Position numbers and translations under genes: made by a program. Below, piece by piece: positions 23,490-34,741 of a stretch of 64,000 bases of DNA; positions within the stretch are counted from its first letter, which is position 1; each line of letters opens with the position of its first letter. A model generated the notes under the pieces. It searched no databases and had not been told where the DNA came from. It saw only the letters and a list, made by a program, of their open reading frames with translations. Source of the DNA: Aurantimonas sp. HBX-1 (GTDB lineage: Bacteria; Pseudomonadota; Alphaproteobacteria; Rhizobiales; Rhizobiaceae); NCBI RefSeq assembly GCF_021391535.1, contig NZ_CP090066.1, positions 3,547,501-3,611,500 of the forward strand, in the 5' to 3' direction.

Positions 23490-24902
23490 TCACTCCCCCA
23501 CCGACAGCGTCTTCAGCCAGGCGATCAGTGCCGAGCGGTCGGCTTCCGGCAGGTCGCGATAGCCGAAAGCACTCGTCTCCGCGGCGCCGCCATGGGCGCG
23601 GATCACCTCGTCGAGCGTGGTGACGTCGCCGCGGTGACCGTAGGGCGCAGTGTCCGCGAGGCCCCAGAGCTCGGCGGTCATGAACACGTCGCGCTCGACG
23701 AAGCGCTGGCCCAGCGTCTCGTTGCCGAGCGCGGCGGTGCGCGTGTCGGCGATGCGATGGCGCTTCAGGTCGCCGAACAGCGGCACCAGCACGTCGCCGT
23801 CGGCATTGCGCGGCAGGCGCGCCGCCCATTCGAGCGTCGCGAGGTCGTAGACAGCCGGCTTCTCGACGTCGCCCTCGCGCAGCGTGCCGGCGAGATCGAC
23901 CGGGCCCGGATCCTGGAAGGCGAGGCTCTTCAGCGGCAGCGCCGGACGGTGGCAGGTCTCGCAGCCGAGATCGGCGAAGACGGCGCGGCCGCGCTCGGCC
24001 GCCTGGCGCCAGGCCGGATCGTCGGGCGCGGCCTGGAGCGGCGGCGGCAGCGTCGCCTGGAACGCCACCATCGCCGAGACCTCGCCGGCGCCGATCTCGT
24101 CCGGATATCCATCGCGGTCGAAATCCGCGGTGCCGGTCCAGCGCGTGCCCCAGCGCTCGTCCGGCTGGATGCCGTGATGCTGGTTCAGCGCGTTGACGGT
24201 GAACTGCCGCAGCGAGGTCATCACGCCCTTCTGCGTGAACGGGCGGATGACCAGATCCGCATCGACCCCGTCGAGTTCGGCGAGATCGACCGAGCCGTCC
24301 GGCTGCGCGGTGATGCGGCCGAAGCCGACGCCCTTGGCGACAAGCGCAACACGCACCGGTTCGCCCGTCGCACGGGCGCGCCGCAGCGCATCCGCCCGGC
24401 CAGCGCGGAGCTCGACGGTCATCTCCCGCGCCAGCAGCTCGACCAGCCCGGCGCCGAACAGATGGTTGGTGCCGCGCTCGTTGGAGAATTGCGGGTCGAG
24501 CGTGTCGAACTCGGCGCTCTCGAAGCCCTCCGAGACGAAGGCATTGGCGACGAAGCCGCCGGCGCCGCCGGTCACCGGCTCGTTATGGCAGGAGGAGCAG
24601 GCGTTGGCGTCGGGGCCGGCGAGGCGCTGGAAGGCGTGTTCGGCCGGCCGACGCGTCGCCGTCGGCACGATCGCCTGCGTGGCGTTCGGCCGCCCGGCCC
24701 CGTCCAGCACGGTGAAGCGGGCCTCGAACAGATCCTTGCCCTTGAGCGCCAGCGCCTCGAGGGCGTCACCGGCGATCGGCCCGGCGATCGTCGCCGGGTC
24801 GAGGCGCTCGCGGATGGTCTTCTCGCTCCAGGCGGGTTCCTGCGCCGCTGCTGGCAGCGCCAGCGACGCGGCGACGGCGATGAAGGTAACATGGCGGAAC
24901 AT
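23490..24902 (-). CDS. Di-heme c-type cytochrome (DUF1111 / di-haem oxidoreductase family)
   Basis: The 470-residue exported protein has a signal peptide (MFRHVTFIAVAASLALPAAAQ) and two CxxCH haem sites (CSSCH and CETCH). Its C-terminus is of the cytochrome c peroxidase type (DTAPYGHRGDVTTLDEVIRAHGG). This is the domain plan of the DUF1111 thiol oxidoreductase-like family, near MauG and bacterial cytochrome c peroxidases. Its substrate is not known. The ATG at 24902 overlaps the TGA of the ROK regulator, so the two are translationally coupled. The CRTAC1 gene follows downstream. A 900-residue frame extending to 26192 is a shadow of the regulator. Confidence 0.88.
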   Translation of the reverse strand: MFRHVTFIAVAASLALPAAAQEPAWSEKTIRERLDPATIAGPIAGDALEALALKGKDLFEARFTVLDGAGRPNATQAIVPTATRRPAEHAFQRLAGPDANACSSCHNEPVTGGAGGFVANAFVSEGFESAEFDTLDPQFSNERGTNHLFGAGLVELLAREMTVELRAGRADALRRARATGEPVRVALVAKGVGFGRITAQPDGSVDLAELDGVDADLVIRPFTQKGVMTSLRQFTVNALNQHHGIQPDERWGTRWTGTADFDRDGYPDEIGAGEVSAMVAFQATLPPPLQAAPDDPAWRQAAERGRAVFADLGCETCHRPALPLKSLAFQDPGPVDLAGTLREGDVEKPAVYDLATLEWAARLPRNADGDVLVPLFGDLKRHRIADTRTAALGNETLGQRFVERDVFMTAELWGLADTAPYGHRGDVTTLDEVIRAHGGAAETSAFGYRDLPEADRSALIAWLKTLSVGE

Positions 24903-26119
24903 CAGGCAGCCTCCGCGATCTCGGTTCCGGCAAAGCGGGCAAAGCGGTCGTCGAGCGCGGCGAGCGCGTGCGCCGTCGCGGCCGAGAAGATCAGCTGGTC
25001 GACGTCCTCGGCGATCGAAAAGGCGGTGTCGGCGCCCGACCCGTCGATGGCGCTCTCGCGGATGCCGCGGCGGATCGCCGGCTCCAGCAGATCCATGGCG
25101 TGGGCGCCGGAGCCGGTGAACACGATGGGCAGCGGGTCGATCAGCGTGAAGACGCGGCCGAGCCCGTAGCCGATGGCAAGGCCGGCTTCCTCGAAGGCCG
25201 CGGCGGCCTCGCTCTCCCCGCCCCGCGCCAGCGCCGCGAGGCGGTGCATGTCGGCATCGCTGATGCGGCGGGTCGGCACGGCATCGACCTTGCCCTGCGC
25301 CCGGCGCCAGATGGCGTAGTCGCCGGCATAGGCCTCGACGCAGCCGTGATTGCCGCAGCGGCAGAGCGCCCCGCCGGGAATGTGGTTGATGTGCCCGAAC
25401 TCGACCGCCGAGGAGCGCTGGCCCTGGAAGGTCGAGCCGCCAAGCCGCAGCCCCATGCCGACGCCGAAGCCGATGAACAGGGTGGCGAAGTCGCGGCCGC
25501 TGAACTCCGGTGTCCAGCGGAACGCCTCGGGCATCAGCGAACAGTCGTTGAAGACCTCGACCGCAGCGCCGGTCGCGGCGGCCAGCGGCGTCGCGATGTC
25601 GAGGTCGCGGGCCCTCAGCGCCGGCGACCAGAGGATGCGGGAGAGGCCGCTGTCGGTCTTGCCCTGAACGGCGACGATCAGCTTGCCGAAGTCGGGCCGG
25701 GGCCCTTTGCCGCCGGCTTCGTCGAGCAGCGCCAGGAGCGATCCCACGATCTCGTCGCGGCCGAGGCCCGAGAGGTCGCAGTCGCGCCGTGCCTCGCCGC
25801 GGACATTGCCGGCGTAGTCGGCAAAACGCACCGAGACCTCGCCGACGGCGAGCTTGCCGATCGCCACCGTCGCCGCCGAGGCGGCCAGCGCCAGCGCCTT
25901 GCCCGGGCGGCCGCGCCGCACCGTCCGCCCGTCGTCGTCGACCTCTGCCAGGATGCCGGCACGCAGCAGCGCCGTGGCGATCGCCGAGGCCGCCGACACC
26001 GAAAGCCCGGTGGCCTCGCTGACCGCCTTCCGGGTCGAGATGGGGGTGCGCCTCAGGTGGTCGATGACGGCATGGCGGTTGTGTGCGCGCACGTCGTCGG
26101 CATCGGTCTTGGCCAGCAT
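24902..26119 (-). CDS. ROK-family transcriptional regulator (XylR-like)
   Basis: The 405-residue regulator has an N-terminal winged helix (RAHNRHAVIDHLRR ... TGLSVSAASAIATALL) and a C-terminal ROK sugar-binding domain. That domain carries the zinc signature CRCGNHGCVEAYAG and GFGVGMGLRLGG. I chose the ATG at 26119, behind GGAGGAAA; the upstream extension to 26476 crosses the divergent xylF gene. Its position back-to-back with xylFHG suggests that it represses xylose uptake and responds to xylose, as XylR of the ROK class does elsewhere. Coupling to the di-heme cytochrome gene is unexpected. Confidence 0.88.
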   Translation of the reverse strand: MLAKTDADDVRAHNRHAVIDHLRRTPISTRKAVSEATGLSVSAASAIATALLRAGILAEVDDDGRTVRRGRPGKALALAASAATVAIGKLAVGEVSVRFADYAGNVRGEARRDCDLSGLGRDEIVGSLLALLDEAGGKGPRPDFGKLIVAVQGKTDSGLSRILWSPALRARDLDIATPLAAATGAAVEVFNDCSLMPEAFRWTPEFSGRDFATLFIGFGVGMGLRLGGSTFQGQRSSAVEFGHINHIPGGALCRCGNHGCVEAYAGDYAIWRRAQGKVDAVPTRRISDADMHRLAALARGGESEAAAAFEEAGLAIGYGLGRVFTLIDPLPIVFTGSGAHAMDLLEPAIRRGIRESAIDGSGADTAFSIAEDVDQLIFSAATAHALAALDDRFARFAGTEIAEAA

Positions 26120-26185
26120 TTGCGGCGTTTCCTCCCACCAGAGGCCCGCTCTCCCGGCGGGTTCCCATGGCCTGTGCCCGCCACG

Positions 26186-26235
26186 TTGACACGGATGAGA
26201 TTTGCTGTCACCATTTTTTCCGAGGCTTGGAAAAA
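26186..26235 (+). promoter_or_regulatory. xylF promoter region with candidate ROK operator
   Basis: A TTGACA hexamer (26186-26191) is followed 17 bases later by CACCAT, a weak -10. Immediately downstream lies a perfect dyad, TTTTTCC-N7-GGAAAAA (26215-26235). Its size and AT-rich arms suit a ROK repressor operator that would block transcription start. The binding protein is inferred from the adjacent gene. Confidence 0.6.
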
Positions 26236-26303
26236 GTCTCGATCGGCCGGGAGAACGGGCCGTCTTCGAACGATCGGGCGCTGGGGCGCCGGGAGGAAAA
26301 TCC

Positions 26304-27347
26304 ATGAAGAATCTGAAGCTCGCGCTTGTCGGCGCGGTGTTCTCGATGGCTGTCGTCGGATCCGCGTCTGCCCAGGAGGGCAAGACGGTCGGCGTGTCCT
26401 GGTCGAACTTCCAGGAAGAGCGCTGGAAGACCGACGAGGCCGCCATCAAGAAGGCGCTCGAGGCCGCCGGTGCCACCTACATCTCCGCCGATGCGCAGTC
26501 CTCGGCCGCCAAGCAGCTCACCGACGTCGAGTCGCTGATCAGCCAGGGCGCCGACGCGCTGATCATCCTGGCGCAGGACTCCGACGCCATCGGACCGGCC
26601 GTCGAAGCGGCGGCGAACAACGGCATCCCGGTGGTCGGCTACGACCGGCTGATCGAGAACCCGAACGCCTTCTACATCACCTTCGACAACAAGGAAGTCG
26701 GGCGCATCCAGGCGCGTGAAGTGATGAAGGTGCAGCCGGAAGGCAACTACGCCTTCATCAAGGGCTCGTCGGCCGATCCGAACGCCGACTTCCTGTTCTC
26801 CGGCCAGATGGAAGTGCTCAAGGACGCCATCGATTCCGGCAAGATCAAGAATGTCGGCGAGGCCTACACGGACGGCTGGCTCCCCGCCAACGCCCAGCAG
26901 AACATGGAACAGATCCTGACTGCCAACAACAACGAGGTCGACGCCGTCGTCGCCTCGAACGACGGCACCGCCGGCGGCGCCATCGCCGCGCTGGAAGCGC
27001 AGGGTCTCGCCGGTTCGGTGCCGGTCTCCGGACAGGACGCCGACTTCGCCGCGCTCAACCGCATCGCCCGCGGCACGCAGACCGTGTCGGTCTGGAAGGA
27101 CTCGCGCGAGCTCGGCAAGCGTGCGGCGGAGATCGCCCTCGATCTCGCCGACGGCACCGAGATGAACGCGATCGAAGGCGTCGAGACCTTCAACGGCGGC
27201 CCGAACGGCGTCGAGATGCAGTCGATCTTCCTGACCCCGGTGGCGATCACCCAGGAAAACCTCGACACCATCATCGATGCCGGCTGGGTATCGAAGGAAG
27301 TGGTCTGCCAGGGCGCGGATGCCTCCAAGGTCCCGGCCTGCGGCTGA
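26304..27347 (+). CDS. xylF: D-xylose ABC transporter substrate-binding protein XylF
   Basis: This periplasmic sugar receptor has 347 residues. A signal peptide (MKNLKLALVGAVFSMAVVGSASA) leads into a Peripla_BP domain with VGVSWSNFQEERWKTDE, PVVGYDRLIENP, AVVASNDGTAGGAIAAL and QDADFAALNRIARG, all close to XylF proteins. A strong ribosome site (GGGAGGAAAA) precedes the ATG. A perfect hairpin follows the stop before xylH, which would favour excess receptor over permease. The divergent ROK regulator probably controls it. Confidence 0.93.
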   Translation: MKNLKLALVGAVFSMAVVGSASAQEGKTVGVSWSNFQEERWKTDEAAIKKALEAAGATYISADAQSSAAKQLTDVESLISQGADALIILAQDSDAIGPAVEAAANNGIPVVGYDRLIENPNAFYITFDNKEVGRIQAREVMKVQPEGNYAFIKGSSADPNADFLFSGQMEVLKDAIDSGKIKNVGEAYTDGWLPANAQQNMEQILTANNNEVDAVVASNDGTAGGAIAALEAQGLAGSVPVSGQDADFAALNRIARGTQTVSVWKDSRELGKRAAEIALDLADGTEMNAIEGVETFNGGPNGVEMQSIFLTPVAITQENLDTIIDAGWVSKEVVCQGADASKVPACG

Positions 27348-27366
27348 ACGACCTCGCGCAGCATCG

Positions 27367-27396
27367 TCAGGCGGCCGCCCCCGTGCGGCCGCCTGA
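27367..27396 (+). terminator. Strong intercistronic hairpin between xylF and xylH
   Basis: A perfect 12-bp inverted repeat, TCAGGCGGCCGC / GCGGCCGCCTGA, has a 6-base loop and no T-run. Hairpins here in sugar ABC operons often stabilise the receptor mRNA or partly terminate transcription. Confidence 0.6.
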
Positions 27397-27481
27397 CACG
27401 TATCGAGGAAAGTCGCGGACCGCAGGTGACGGACGCGCCGGTTCCCGATACCGTCGGCACAACAACGAATGAGCCGAGCAT

Positions 27482-27514
27482 GCGTCATCCCCCGGCGGCA
27501 GCCGGGAATGACGC
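27482..27514. repeat. GCGTCAT / ATGACGC dyad repeat
   Basis: An imperfect inverted repeat (GCGTCATCCCCCGGC / GCCGGGAATGACGC) lies just upstream of xylH. Sequences of the form CGTCATCCCGGC are common dispersed repeats in bacterial genomes. It adds a second hairpin to the xylF-xylH gap. Confidence 0.5.
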
Positions 27515-27537
27515 GTAGCTCCGCCAGGGAGGCGGTC

Positions 27538-28844
27538 ATGAGCCAAGCGACAACCGGACAGGCGGCCACCGCCGGCGCGGCCAGGGGCGGCGGCCTCGGC
27601 GGCTTCGTCCGCGCCACCGAGGTCGACACCCGCATGCTCGGCATGGTCGGGGCGCTGCTAGTCATCTGGGTGGTCTTCCACGTCCTTTCCGGCGGCATCT
27701 TCCTGTCGCCGCGCAACCTCTGGAACCTCACCGTCCAGACCGCCTCGATCGCGGTGATGGCGACCGGCATGGTGCTGGTCATCGTCACCCGCAACATCGA
27801 CCTTTCGGTCGGCTCGATCCTCGGCTTCACCGGCATGGCGATGGCCGCGCTGCAGGTCGACTTCCTGCCGGACCTACTCGGCTACAACAGCCCCTTCACC
27901 TGGTTCATCACCCTCGTCGTCGGCGTCGCTATCGGCGTCGCGATCGGCGGCCTGCAGGGCTACGTCATCGCCTTTCTCGGCGTGCCCGCCTTCATCGTCA
28001 CGCTGGGCGGCCTGCTGGTGTGGCGGGGCGGCGCCTGGTGGCTGACCTCGGGCCGCACCGTGGCGCCGCTCGACGACACGTTCCGGCTGATGGGCGGCGG
28101 CGCGACCGGCTCCCTCGGCGAGACCTGGACGTGGATCCTGGCGCTCGTCGCCTGCGTCGCCGTCGCGGTATCGCTGGTCGTCGCCCGCCGCCGCCGCCTC
28201 GGCTACGGCTTCCCGCTGCGGCCGGTCTGGGCGGAGGCGGCCATGGCGATCATCGCGTTTGCCGCGATCCTCGGCGCCGCCTGGATCCTCAACAGCTACC
28301 ACTGGCCCTCGGCCATCGCCCGTCGCTATGCCGAGGCGCAGGGCATCGAGGCGCCGGAAGGCGGGCTGCAGATCGGCTACGGCGTCGCCGTGCCGGTGCT
28401 GATCGCCATCGTCGTCGGCATCGTCATGACCTTCGTCGCCCGCCGCACCCGCTTCGGCCGCTACGTCTTCGCCATCGGCGGCAACCCGGAAGCCGCCGAA
28501 CTGGCCGGCATCAACACCCGCTGGGTGCTGATGAAGGTGTTCATGCTGATGGGCGGCCTCGCCGCCCTCGGCGCCGCGATCTCCACCGCGCGCCTCAACG
28601 CCGCCACCAACGCGCTCGGCACGCTCGACGAGCTCTACGTCATCGCCGCCGCGGTGATCGGCGGCACGTCGCTCGCCGGCGGCGCCGGCACGATCATCGG
28701 GGCGATGCTCGGCGCCCTGGTGATGCAGTCGCTGCAGTCGGGCATGGTGCTGCTGGGCGTCGACTCGCCACTGCAGTCGATCGTCGTCGGCATCGTGCTC
28801 GTCGTCGCGGTGTGGATCGATACCGTCTATCGCAGGAGGGCCGC

Positions 28845-28848
<4 letters not shown>
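27538..28848 (+). CDS. xylH: D-xylose ABC transporter permease XylH
   Basis: This inner-membrane permease of the BPD_transp_2 family has 436 residues and at least ten hydrophobic segments. The family core ITRNIDLSVG-type line appears as VIVTRNIDLSVGSILGFTGM. LGVPAFIVTLGGLLVWRGGAWW and IGGNPEAAELAGINTRWV are typical of xylose permeases, as is the large central insertion. The ATG at 27538 follows AGGGAGG. The xylG start overlaps its stop (ATGA). It forms the membrane pore for xylose. Confidence 0.93.
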
Positions 28849-29681
<833 letters not shown>

Positions 29682-29685
29682 AGCG

Positions 29686-29712
29686 AAGGGGCGCCGAGAG
29701 GGCGCCCCTTTT
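29686..29712. terminator. Intrinsic terminator between xylG and xylB
   Basis: A perfect 10-bp stem, AAGGGGCGCC / GGCGCCCCTT, has a 5-base loop and runs into TTTT on the plus strand. Read on the other strand the arm begins AAAAGG, so it may serve both convergent operons. Confidence 0.85.
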
Positions 29713-29755
29713 GCTTACGGCATTCCCTTTCCGACGCATCTCGTGCCGGAAGGGA

Positions 29756-31210
29756 TCAGCCGGCCATCGCCGCCTTCACCGCCGGATAGAGCCGGCGATA
29801 GCGCTCGTAGGCCGCCCTGTAGGCGCCCGCCTTGTCGCGCTCCGGGGTGAAGCGCCGGGCGATCGGCGGCTCGGTCATCACGGTTCTCGGGTCCTCGCCC
29901 GTCGCGGCGCAGAGGCCGAGCCGGGCGGCGCCGAAGGCAGCGCCGAAATCGCCGGCCTCCGGCAGCGCGATCTCGGTGTCCAGCACCGTCGCCATCAGCT
30001 TCAGCCAGTAGACCGAGCGCGAGCCCGCCCCGACGGCGATCAGCCGCTGCGGCGAGGTCCCGCCGCCCGCCTCGACGCAGTCACGCATCGAGTAGGCGAC
30101 GCCCTCAAGCACCGCCCGCGTCATCGCCGCCCGGTCGCTGCCGGCATCGAGCCCGGCGAAGACGCCGCGAATGTCGGCATCGTTGTGCGGCGTGCGCTCG
30201 CCCGACAGATACGGCAGGAAGACCAGCCGCCCGGGCTCGCCGAGGTCCTCGCCGAGCGCACCGGTCAACGCCGCCGGCTCCTCCTTCAGGAGCTGCGACA
30301 GCCATTCGACCGAGCCGGCGGCCGAGAGCGTCACGCCCATCTGGTGCCACAGGCCCGGAATGGCGTGGCAGAACGTGTGGAGCGCCGTCTCCGGGACCGG
30401 ATGATAGCCGGCGACCGCGGTGAACAGGACGCCGGAGGTGCCGAGCGACAGGAAGCCGGTGCCGGGTTCGGCGACGCCGACGCCGCAGGCGGACGCGGCA
30501 TTGTCGCCGCCGCCGCCAGCGACCGCGATGCCCGGCGTCAGGCCGAAGCGCGTCGCGAGATCGGGGCGCAGCTGGCCGGAGACCTCCGTGCCCTCCACCA
30601 GTCGCGGCATGTGGTCGATCGACAGGCCGGTCTTCTCCAGCATCCGGCCGGACCAGTCGCGCCGGCCGGTATCGAGCCACGCCGTGCCGGCGGCGTCCGA
30701 CATTTCCGACACCGCCTCGCCGGTGAGCCACAGCCGCAGATAATCCTTGGGCAGCAGGACGCGGCGGACCTTCTCGAAGATCGCCGGCTCGTTGCGGGCG
30801 ACCCAGAGCAGCTTCGGCGCAGTGAAGCCCGGAAACACGATGTTGCCGGTGATGGCGCGGGATTCGTCGTCGTCGAGCTTGGCCGCTTCCTGGTGGCTGC
30901 GGGTGTCGTTCCACAGGATGCAGGGCCGCAGCACCTGATCGTCCGCGCCCAGCAGCGTCGCGCCGTGCATGTGGCCGGAGAGGCCGATGCCGGCGACGGC
31001 GGCGAGCGCCGCGCCATGCTCGGCCTTCAGCCTCTCCAGCGCGGTCTCGCAGGCGGCGATCCAGGCGGCCGGGTCCTGCTCCGACCAGCCGAAATGCGGC
31101 CGCTCGACGGTCAGCGGCACCGAGACCGAGGCGATGGGCCGCTGGTCCTCGCCGATGATCAGCGCCTTCAGCGACGACGTGCCGAGGTCGAGCCCGAGAT
31201 AGTTGGTCAT
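29756..31210 (-). CDS. xylB: Xylulokinase XylB
   Basis: Phosphorylates D-xylulose to xylulose 5-phosphate for the pentose phosphate pathway. The 484-residue FGGY kinase has the N-terminal ATP loop YLGLDLGTSSLKALI, the xylulose-contact region GLSGHMHGATLL, ILWNDTRSHQEA, AGGGGDNAASACGVG and SLGTSGVLF. Length and motifs match XylB well. It lies 69 bases after xylA on the same strand, separated by a hairpin, and ends opposite xylG at a shared terminator. Confidence 0.95.
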   Translation of the reverse strand: MTNYLGLDLGTSSLKALIIGEDQRPIASVSVPLTVERPHFGWSEQDPAAWIAACETALERLKAEHGAALAAVAGIGLSGHMHGATLLGADDQVLRPCILWNDTRSHQEAAKLDDDESRAITGNIVFPGFTAPKLLWVARNEPAIFEKVRRVLLPKDYLRLWLTGEAVSEMSDAAGTAWLDTGRRDWSGRMLEKTGLSIDHMPRLVEGTEVSGQLRPDLATRFGLTPGIAVAGGGGDNAASACGVGVAEPGTGFLSLGTSGVLFTAVAGYHPVPETALHTFCHAIPGLWHQMGVTLSAAGSVEWLSQLLKEEPAALTGALGEDLGEPGRLVFLPYLSGERTPHNDADIRGVFAGLDAGSDRAAMTRAVLEGVAYSMRDCVEAGGGTSPQRLIAVGAGSRSVYWLKLMATVLDTEIALPEAGDFGAAFGAARLGLCAATGEDPRTVMTEPPIARRFTPERDKAGAYRAAYERYRRLYPAVKAAMAG

Positions 31211-31249
31211 GCCATGTTCGTCTTTTCTGATGTCGCGCTCTCGTGGGAC

Positions 31250-31270
31250 GGGCGGGCTCTTGGCCCGCCC
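31250..31270 (-). other. Intercistronic hairpin between xylA and xylB
   Basis: A perfect 8-bp inverted repeat, GGGCGGGC / GCCCGCCC, with a 5-base loop lies 10 bases after the xylA stop. There is no T-run, so processing or partial attenuation is more likely than full termination. Confidence 0.5.
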
Positions 31271-31279
31271 TCCGAGGGT

Positions 31280-32593
<1,314 letters not shown>

Positions 32594-32680
32594 GACGGCA
32601 ATTCCTGGGTGGAGCGCGGTGCGCCCATTGGCTGCAGCACGGTATGACGGGCGCCGAAGGGCGCGCGCCGGTGATGAAGA

Positions 32681-32708
32681 CCCGTCCGCCGGTGCCCGGA
32701 CGGACGGG
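32681..32708 (-). other. Inverted repeat ahead of xylA
   Basis: CCCGTCCG (32681-32688) and CGGACGGG (32701-32708) form an 8-bp stem with a 12-base loop in the 159-base gap between the sugar-binding protein gene and xylA. It could attenuate read-through into xylAB. No T-run is seen. Confidence 0.45.
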
Positions 32709-32752
32709 CCGAAACCCGCTGGGATATCGCGGGCCTTAGCCGGAGATCGCGA

Positions 32753-33715
32753 TCAGAACGGCGAGTCCGGGTAGTAGTACTGGTCGGCGTTCTCCGGGGT
32801 CACCAGCACCGAGCCGATGATGAAGCGGCCTTCCATCGGCGCCTGCGACACGAAGCGGTCGGCGGTGAGCCGGATCGCCGTGGCGATCATCGCCGGCGGA
32901 TAGGTGACGTCCGCCGGGACCATGGTATCGCCGGCCTTCACCCGCTCGATCATCTGCTTCATGCCGGCGCCGCCGAGCACCCACATGTCGTTTTCGCGGC
33001 CGGCCTGCTTGATCGCCTCGATGACGCCGAGCGCCATGTCGTCGTCCGAGGCCCAGACCGCGTCGATCTCGGGGAAGCGGGACAGGAAGTCCTGCATCAC
33101 CTCGAACGCCTTGTCGCGGTTCCAGTTGCCGTGCTCCATCCCGATGATCTCGATGTTCGACCCTTCGAGGGCGGCCTGGAAGGCTTCCACCCGCTCGTTG
33201 TCGATGGTCGTCGGAATGCCGCGCAGGGCGACGATCTTGCCGCCGTCGGGCATCTTTTCCTTGAAGTACTCGCCGGCGACGCGGCCGAAGGCGGTATTGT
33301 CGCCCGCGACATAGAGGTCCTCGATGCCTTCCTGGGCGAGGCCGCGATCGACCACCGTCACCCACTTGCCGGCATCGGCGACGCGCTTCACCGGCCCGGT
33401 CAGCGGATCGGACTCGAACGGCAGGATGACCAGCGCGTCGATGTCGCGCGTCGCCATCATGTCCTCGACGTCGGAGACCTGCTTGCCCGGGTCGCCCGCC
33501 GTGGCGAGCACGAACTCGAGCTGCGGATAGGTCTCCGTCAGGCTGTCGATCGCCTGCTGGGCGTGGAAGTTGACCCCGCCGGTCCAGCCATGCGTGGCGG
33601 CGGGGATCGAGACGCCGATCGTCACCTTCTCCGCATCCTGCGCCATGGCGAGGCCCGGCAGGGCCAGCGAAGCGGCGACTAAGCCTGCTCCTGCGAGTTT
33701 CATCAGTTTCTTCAT
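32753..33715 (-). CDS. Sugar ABC transporter substrate-binding protein (RbsB-like)
   Basis: This periplasmic receptor has 320 residues. A signal peptide (MKKLMKLAGAGLVAASLALPGLAMA) is followed by a Peripla_BP_4 fold: VTIGVSIPAATHGWTGG, DALVILPFESDPL, WVTVVDRGL, AVWASDDDMALGVIEAI and VPADVTYPPAMIATA. The ATG follows GGGAGGAATGAC. It is the third component of the ABC system whose permease and ATPase lie just upstream. The ligand is unknown; the adjacent isomerase and Gfo/Idh/MocA genes suggest a sugar, inositol-like polyol or sugar acid rather than xylose. Confidence 0.9.
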   Translation of the reverse strand: MKKLMKLAGAGLVAASLALPGLAMAQDAEKVTIGVSIPAATHGWTGGVNFHAQQAIDSLTETYPQLEFVLATAGDPGKQVSDVEDMMATRDIDALVILPFESDPLTGPVKRVADAGKWVTVVDRGLAQEGIEDLYVAGDNTAFGRVAGEYFKEKMPDGGKIVALRGIPTTIDNERVEAFQAALEGSNIEIIGMEHGNWNRDKAFEVMQDFLSRFPEIDAVWASDDDMALGVIEAIKQAGRENDMWVLGGAGMKQMIERVKAGDTMVPADVTYPPAMIATAIRLTADRFVSQAPMEGRFIIGSVLVTPENADQYYYPDSPF

Positions 33716-33742
33716 GTCATTCCTCCCTGTTGCGACGCGAAT

Positions 33743-34741
33743 TCAAGCCGCGCCTTTTCGGCCGCGCTGCAAGACGACGGCCAGAATGATGATGACGCCC
33801 TGGATCGCCCCGTTGAGATAGGGGCTGACGAGGTCGGTCAGATTGAGGATGTTGTCGATCAGGCTGAGGATCACGACGCCGACGACGGTGCCCCAGACGC
33901 GGCCGAAGCCGCCCTTCAGCACCGTGCCGCCGATGATCACCGCGGCGATCGCTTCCAGCTCCCACAGGATGCCGGTGGTCGAAGAGGCCGAGCCGAGGCG
34001 CGGCACGTACATGATCGTCGCGATGCCGACGAGCATGCCCTGCAGCATGTAGGTGGCGAGCCGCACCCGATCGACATGGATCGCCGAGTAGCGCGCCACC
34101 TGGGCGTTCGAGCCGACCGCCGCGGCATGCCGCCCGTAGGCGGTCTTGCGCATGACGATCTCGCCGGCGATGGCGACCAGCGCGAAGACGATGATCGGCC
34201 AGGCGACGCCCGCGACGCCGCCGTAATAGACCGGCCGGTAGACCTCGCGCAGCTCGAAGTTCAGCGACAGCGTGCCGCCGTCGGCGAGCCAGACGACCAG
34301 CGAGCGGAAGATGCCGAGCGTGCCGAGCGTCACGATGAACGCCTCGATCCGCCCGGCGGTGATCAGGATGCCGTTGAGGAATCCGGCGGCAAGGCCCATC
34401 AGCAGGCAGGCCGCCATCCCGACGATGATCGTGTTCCAGCCGATGCCGAGCACCGGCGCTAGGGCATTGAGGATGATGATGGTGATGCCGGCGAGGAAGG
34501 CCGCCATCGAGCCGACCGACAGGTCGAGCCCGCCGATGGTGATGACGAAGGTCGCGCCCACCGCGATAATGCCGATGAAGGCCGAGCGGGCGAGCACGTT
34601 GGTGACGTTGCCGGAAGACAGGAACTGGTCGTTCAGCGACATGCCGAGGACCACCAGCACCACGAGGGCGATCAGCGGCCCGAGGACGTGGAAGTCGAGC
34701 CCCTTGCGAGGCTTGGCGACCGAACCCGCTTCAACCGACAT
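33743..34741 (-). CDS. Sugar ABC transporter permease (RbsC-like)
   Basis: The 332-residue BPD_transp_2 family permease has about nine membrane segments. The family core is ATFVITIGGLDLSVGSMAAFLAG, and later segments include IEAFIVTLGTLGIFRSL and GSNAQVARYSAIHVDRVR. I start at the ATG 34741, which lies inside the end of the ATPase gene with GGAAGGAA upstream; a GTG at 34750 adds three residues. It pairs with the upstream two-domain ATPase and the downstream receptor. The imported sugar is not identified. Confidence 0.9.
   Translation of the reverse strand: MSVEAGSVAKPRKGLDFHVLGPLIALVVLVVLGMSLNDQFLSSGNVTNVLARSAFIGIIAVGATFVITIGGLDLSVGSMAAFLAGITIIILNALAPVLGIGWNTIIVGMAACLLMGLAAGFLNGILITAGRIEAFIVTLGTLGIFRSLVVWLADGGTLSLNFELREVYRPVYYGGVAGVAWPIIVFALVAIAGEIVMRKTAYGRHAAAVGSNAQVARYSAIHVDRVRLATYMLQGMLVGIATIMYVPRLGSASSTTGILWELEAIAAVIIGGTVLKGGFGRVWGTVVGVVILSLIDNILNLTDLVSPYLNGAIQGVIIILAVVLQRGRKGAA

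Noticed and set aside
23490..26192. An apparent 900-residue protein ending in the di-heme domain.
   Set aside because: The first half is a shadow of the ROK regulator. The signal peptide and TGATG overlap fix the real start at 24902.
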